Source: Hippasteria phrygiana (taxonomy: Eukaryota > Echinodermata > Asteroidea > Valvatida > Goniasteridae). Taken from it: DNA of 64,000 nucleotides. This document shows positions 60,068 through 64,000 of the stretch, piece after piece. The DNA is taken from positions 1-64,000 of the forward strand of contig JAZGUH010000332.1 of assembly GCA_037893225.1 (NCBI GenBank). The letters run 5' to 3'. The number at the start of each line of letters is the position of its first letter. The stretch's first letter is position 1. A model generated the notes under the pieces. That model was not told where the DNA came from, made no database searches, and saw only the letters and a list, made by a program, of their open reading frames with translations. The position numbers and the translations under genes were made by a program.

Positions 60068-60413
60068 AAACGGTGCTCATATTTAACCGTTGGGCGGAAG
60101 ATAGCCTTTAGTCAAGGCGCGCGTGGCTACCTGGATGCGTGACGCGCCCCGAATGCCAGCATGTCCGGGCATGGTCCGGGGCGCGCCACTCGTCCGGGTA
60201 GCCACGTGTCCGGGTAGCCACGCACGCCTTGACTAAAGGCTACGGGGCAGTTTTCCAATGATTTCCAGCTGTTCTTGACAACGACAGCACACCTGGTGCC
60301 ATCATTTCACAGGATGATTGAGACTACTATTAACTTACAGTCTAGTAAAGTATTTCGTAATAATTCAGTAAAAAAATAATTGGAGGATTACCAATCGTGT
60401 ACACTACCTTTAA
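60068..60413. mobile_element. TTAA element, copy 2 (inverse, one end missing), centre type I
   Basis: It is the reverse complement of copy 1 from the centre to the intact end (ctgttcttgacaacgacagc ... gtacactacctttaa, ending in TTAA at 60410-60413). The palindromic centre at 60102-60242 again runs tagcctttagtcaagg to ccttgactaaaggcta. It is longer than in copy 1 through extra gtccgggtagccac units. The other arm is cut off about 35 bp beyond the centre. Confidence 0.65.
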
Positions 60414-61718
60414 ATGTCGGAAGATGTCAATTGCTATAACTTTATAAATCCTCACTTAAGCGGTTAAGCCTACAACCAACTGAATAGGTATTTCTTCAGC
60501 CTACATTTTGGTAGAATAAAAACAAACTACATAAAAGTAGGCGAAATATCCTTTCTCTGTATGATGCATTGGTTTTTAGTGTGTGGCCCCTCAGACTATT
60601 AGAAAAATATGGCCAAAATTCGCGCAGCATATTTTATCCAGCTGCTTAAGGCATTGTACATGCAGGCTCACATACACTGTACTTGATTATCAGAGGAATG
60701 GCACATGTCTGGGGTACTTGCAGGACTTGAGTAGGCTGGGTTGAACGGGGTCTATGGACCCCTGGGGGATTGCTTGACCTCTGCTCACCCAGGATGGGCC
60801 AAATTAAAACCAAACCTCAGTGGTTCTCTGGTGGACCAATTGGGTACACAATCCCTGACCAGGGAGGTTGGGAATGAGGGAGCTATGGGTGCCATAATGT
60901 TCCTTTTTTTTTCAAGGGGTAAAATCTTTGTCACTTCCAGTTGAAAAAGTTTGACAGATTGTCTTTGTTGATGACCAAATCCCACATGTTTAATTGTAAT
61001 GGAATACCAATGAATGTCGAATGACATGGTTGTAAGTGCCAATTAAACCATGAACGTCATTCACAATAGGGTTTCTTAAATTTAGGGTCCACACACTGTA
61101 CATGTACCTTATGAGTATGACAGAGCCGAAATAACTGCCCATGCTCAGTTGTTAAAAAAATAAGTAGATAAAAAAAAATAACAAAAAAATAGAAATATTA
61201 GTCAATGAGCAACTCTGTTGGACCCTTTACAGACTTTTAGAAAAACAAGATCACTTATTCAAGATCAGGATAAAGACTACAGTCAAAAATCATCTAGCTC
61301 TTGAAGACTTTAATTACAAAACTGCACCTCCCATTTCTGTTATGGTGCAAATTTGATCAAACCAACAATAATTTTCCCCATAAAATTTTCCAGCCAGACT
61401 GTCCTCACTGTGCATGCATAGAGCTTGTACCTCTCCCCACAGCTCTCAGCACAGTCCGTGTAGGTTCTTTCCAGGCGTGAAAACCTAAAGAAATCTGACG
61501 TGGGACGGCAGAGTTTGGACTTAAGATAACAGGGAGGGGGAAAGACGTGCATGGCGCCAATTAAGCAGTTTCCCATGTCATATTGCAGCAACGTGAAGCT
61601 ACGCTACAAGAGCTTAAACTCTGTGTGGATTGACGAGTCCAGCCTCGGGTCACATGCGTTTCTTTTGATGAGATTTCAAAGTTGTTCATGGATTCCTGTG
61701 GGATTTTTATTAAGAAGC

Positions 61719-61741
61719 TTTTTTTTTGGGGGGGGGGGGGG
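61719..61741. repeat. T10-G13 junction
   Basis: A run of about ten T directly followed by thirteen G, the same architecture as at 23429-23451. Confidence 0.9.
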
Positions 61742-62237
61742 ATGTTCCATAATGTCCTATTGAATGTAACAAACTTCAAATTGTATGTACATCTGTAGAA
61801 TTACACTGCTGTACTTGTGAATGAACACAGTATACCCACAATTGCACTGTGTATGCTGTACTTTATACAGATTTGACCTGCACCACAAAATGGGCAGAAT
61901 GTAGCCATTTGGAAGTTTAGATTACGGTATTTCCTGAAAGTACAGATTACAAGCTTTAATTTGATGTATTGTGTGCCGCTGTAGGTCATTCGTAGCCCAC
62001 ATTTGACCTTATCAAGTCGTTAAACTCAACGACTCCTTGTTTCTGTAAAATGAAGCTCAGAGTCAATGAACTGTGAACTGTATTCTCAATACTCATGTCG
62101 CCCAGAAACCATTACGTTTCCAATGTTTGGTTATAAAACTTTGGAATGTGGTAGAAAAGGGCTTTTCGGATGTAAAAATGTTACTCCCAAGATGCTTGTA
62201 ACAACTTTCTGCTCCTTTTACGCACCGCATCACAACA

Positions 62238-62644
62238 TTAAAGGTAGTACACAACATTCGCTTTTGCTGTAATTTTCAGAAATAAATGGATTTGGAGGGT
62301 TAGTATTTTATAGCGTGCTGGCAAAAACTGTAACACTGGGAAAACAGAGAAAAACATTCCGTTCTAGTAGTCTGGTTTCCTGACCCTACTTTAGACAAAA
62401 CGGAATTGTTTATAGAGTCGGGGAATTATCAGGTCGGGGAACTAGACTATTTCCAACGATTGTCAGCCAACAATCGTTGGAAACTGATATAAATCTCCAC
62501 TTTTCTTGAAAACGACAGCACACCAGGTGCCATGATTGCACAGGATGCTTGAGACTGCTATTTACTTAGTCTAGTACGGTATTTCGTAATAATTCAGTAT
62601 TTTATTTTTGTGTATGTTTGCAAATGTTGTATACGACCTTTATT
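62238..62644. mobile_element. TTAA element, copy 3, with a different palindromic centre
   Basis: It has both arms of the family. The left arm runs ttaaaggtagtacacaacat ... gttagtattttatagc; the right arm runs gacagcacaccaggtgccat ... tatttcgtaataattcagta. The right terminus is slightly decayed (acctttattaa). The centre (about 62368-62449) is unrelated to type I: agtctggtttcctgaccc is mirrored by ggtcggggaactagact. A short ccaacgattgtcagccaacaat-cgttgg hairpin follows, as in the other copies. Confidence 0.6.
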
Positions 62645-64000
62645 AATGTACATCTACTTCTTGCCTAGGCATTGCTTAGCAGGTCTCTCTGTTGTAAATG
62701 TTGGAAAGAGTGTTGGATGTTTTTTAAAGGGCGGGGGGGGGGGAGGGTCTAGCTCGGAAATTGAGGAGATCCTGAGTTGCGAGTTAAGTGTCTTGTGGGC
62801 AAAGGAGGGGGTTGCATCAGGTAAGGGACTGATGTGGCCCTGGCTGGGTGCCAGGTACCTCTACCCCTGTTGCTCTTGATTTTGATGTGGGAGGGAGGGG
62901 GGAGTCGTCAATCGACATGCTGATAGTTTGCATCTTTCTTATCGAGGCAGTTTTGTCAGGAAGCAACATTGGGTGGGGATGCATAATGTTAAAGGCTTCG
63001 AGTTCCCCCTCTCCTCGATGGCACAGCTGGCGTAAGATGTTGTATGGAATCGGAAGAAATGATAGGTGGCATTAATTGACCCAAGGGTGAAAGGGAAAGG
63101 AGTAGGGAAGCATCTGGGGAGACAGTTTGTGCCCCTCCCCCACTGAGCTGCAAGCACCGGTGCAACTATGAGGGCAGGAGGGTGGTTCGGCACATGGGGC
63201 CATGTTATCCCCCTCCCCCAGCTGAAGACTATACCATGTCTGTCCCCCTTCCCCTATGTCCCCATCCCCTCCCCCTCCCCCTCCAGAAATTGGATCTTAT
63301 TATGAATTTGCAGATACTGTTACAAGAAGAGTGCTTTTGAACCCTCCAGCTGTTTTTTTTTCCTTTTTCCATTCATCTTCTCTATCCGTGGCACATTCAA
63401 GTGAGAAAGTTTGCACCTATAATCTTTGGAGTAATTACTTGAAATCCCTTCCATGAATGGGATTCCAGAAATGCTGGATTTGGGGGGCCCTACGGGTGAC
63501 TTAATGTAGCCGCCCGGTACCCACAGGTGTGGTGATACATCAAGACTTTGGGGTTGCTGGGGAATGTGTCGTTTGCTGCTCCAAGCAATGAATGCAGGCA
63601 AGCGATCAAGAGGTGAAATCCTGAAGGATTGCTGGGACCCTGAACCATGCTCTTGATCTCCATCGACCAGATCCGGAGAGAGAAGATTGAAAAAAAAAGA
63701 AAAAAAAAACCTCCTCCCCCCCCCCAAAAAAAAAACACCTGCCACTGCCAAGACTAATTGTTCAGAAACCAGTTCAGCGGTTTTGTTTTCACAATTGCGT
63801 CTATTTATTTCCAATTTCCGGTTTCCACTAGCCTAATGGCTATATAATGGTTTCCTGTGCATGGCTACTGTCGGTATGTGAGCCTCTACTCACAGTAGTT
63901 GCCACTGTACTTGCGGCCTAGTTTCAATTTGGTCAGACTTAATAGAAAATACCTGACAGGTTCTGTAAGAATCGGAGGGGAACTGGGCAGTTTATGCTGA
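62645..64000. other. End of window, intronic, G/C-tract rich
   Basis: No slit exon is recognisable. It contains a G-rich run at 62733-62743, long CT/CCCCT stretches near 63200-63285 and a C10-A10 junction at 63716-63735. Long open frames on both strands here pass through these low-complexity tracts and have no family signature. Confidence 0.5.

Noticed and set aside
61551..61763. Possible slit D2 repeat exon after a ttgcag acceptor
   Set aside because: The translation has no L-x-x-L-x-L-x-x-N pattern and no donor at the expected 72 bp; it runs into a G homopolymer.
63320..63814. 164-codon open frame on the minus strand, the longest in the window
   Set aside because: It runs through G- and A-rich low-complexity tracts, has no domain signature and no supporting splice sites.

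Overview
This is eukaryotic genomic DNA from an animal. It is AT-leaning, gene-poor and packed with introns and transposable-element debris. The only protein-coding gene I can support is an orthologue of slit, the secreted axon-guidance ligand of Robo receptors, on the + strand. Six exons are visible: leucine-rich repeats (LRR) 3, 4, 5 and 6 of domain D1, the D1 C-terminal cap, and the linker plus N-terminal cap of domain D2. The four LRR exons are exactly 72 bp and all LRR junctions are phase 2, so the reading frame joins cleanly across 1328-50569. The first and last exons of the gene lie outside the window. No bacterial-type features (operons, ribosome binding sites, CRISPR) are present.

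The host looks like a marine invertebrate deuterostome, most likely an echinoderm. This is inference from the slit exon pattern, the repeat families and the marked excess of the octamer TACATGTA. It is not proven by any single feature.

Layout: 1-1327 is the end of an upstream slit intron. Exon LRR3 is at 1328-1399. A giant intron of about 44.3 kb (1400-45698) follows. Exons LRR4, LRR5 and LRR6 are clustered at 45.7-46.5 kb, the D1 cap exon is at 48.3 kb and the D2 N-cap exon at 50.4 kb. From 50570 to the end is a further intron of at least 13.4 kb with no recognisable exon.

The giant intron holds a 1.6 kb array of 69 units of exactly 23 bp (6665-8266). It also holds a terminal-inverted-repeat element with a broken recombinase-like first exon and a 162 bp palindrome (2952-3627). 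Many foldback elements can be sorted by target-site duplication. Harbinger-like elements with 3 bp duplications lie at 13.2, 17.4, 26.6 and 27.7 kb. hAT-like elements with 8 bp duplications lie at 20.3 and 38.9 kb. piggyBac-like miniature elements in TTAA lie at 11.2, 31.7 and 37.9 kb, with a possible one at 14.9 kb. Nested insertions occur at 18.8-19.1 kb. The last intron carries two interleaved duplicated blocks (55.8-59.1 kb) and three copies of a TTAA element whose palindromic centre differs between copies (57.6-62.6 kb). Three tRNA-derived SINE-like sequences lie at 35.5, 47.1 and 49.2 kb.

All family assignments of mobile elements rest on termini, target-site duplications and internal symmetry read by eye. 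No database search was possible.
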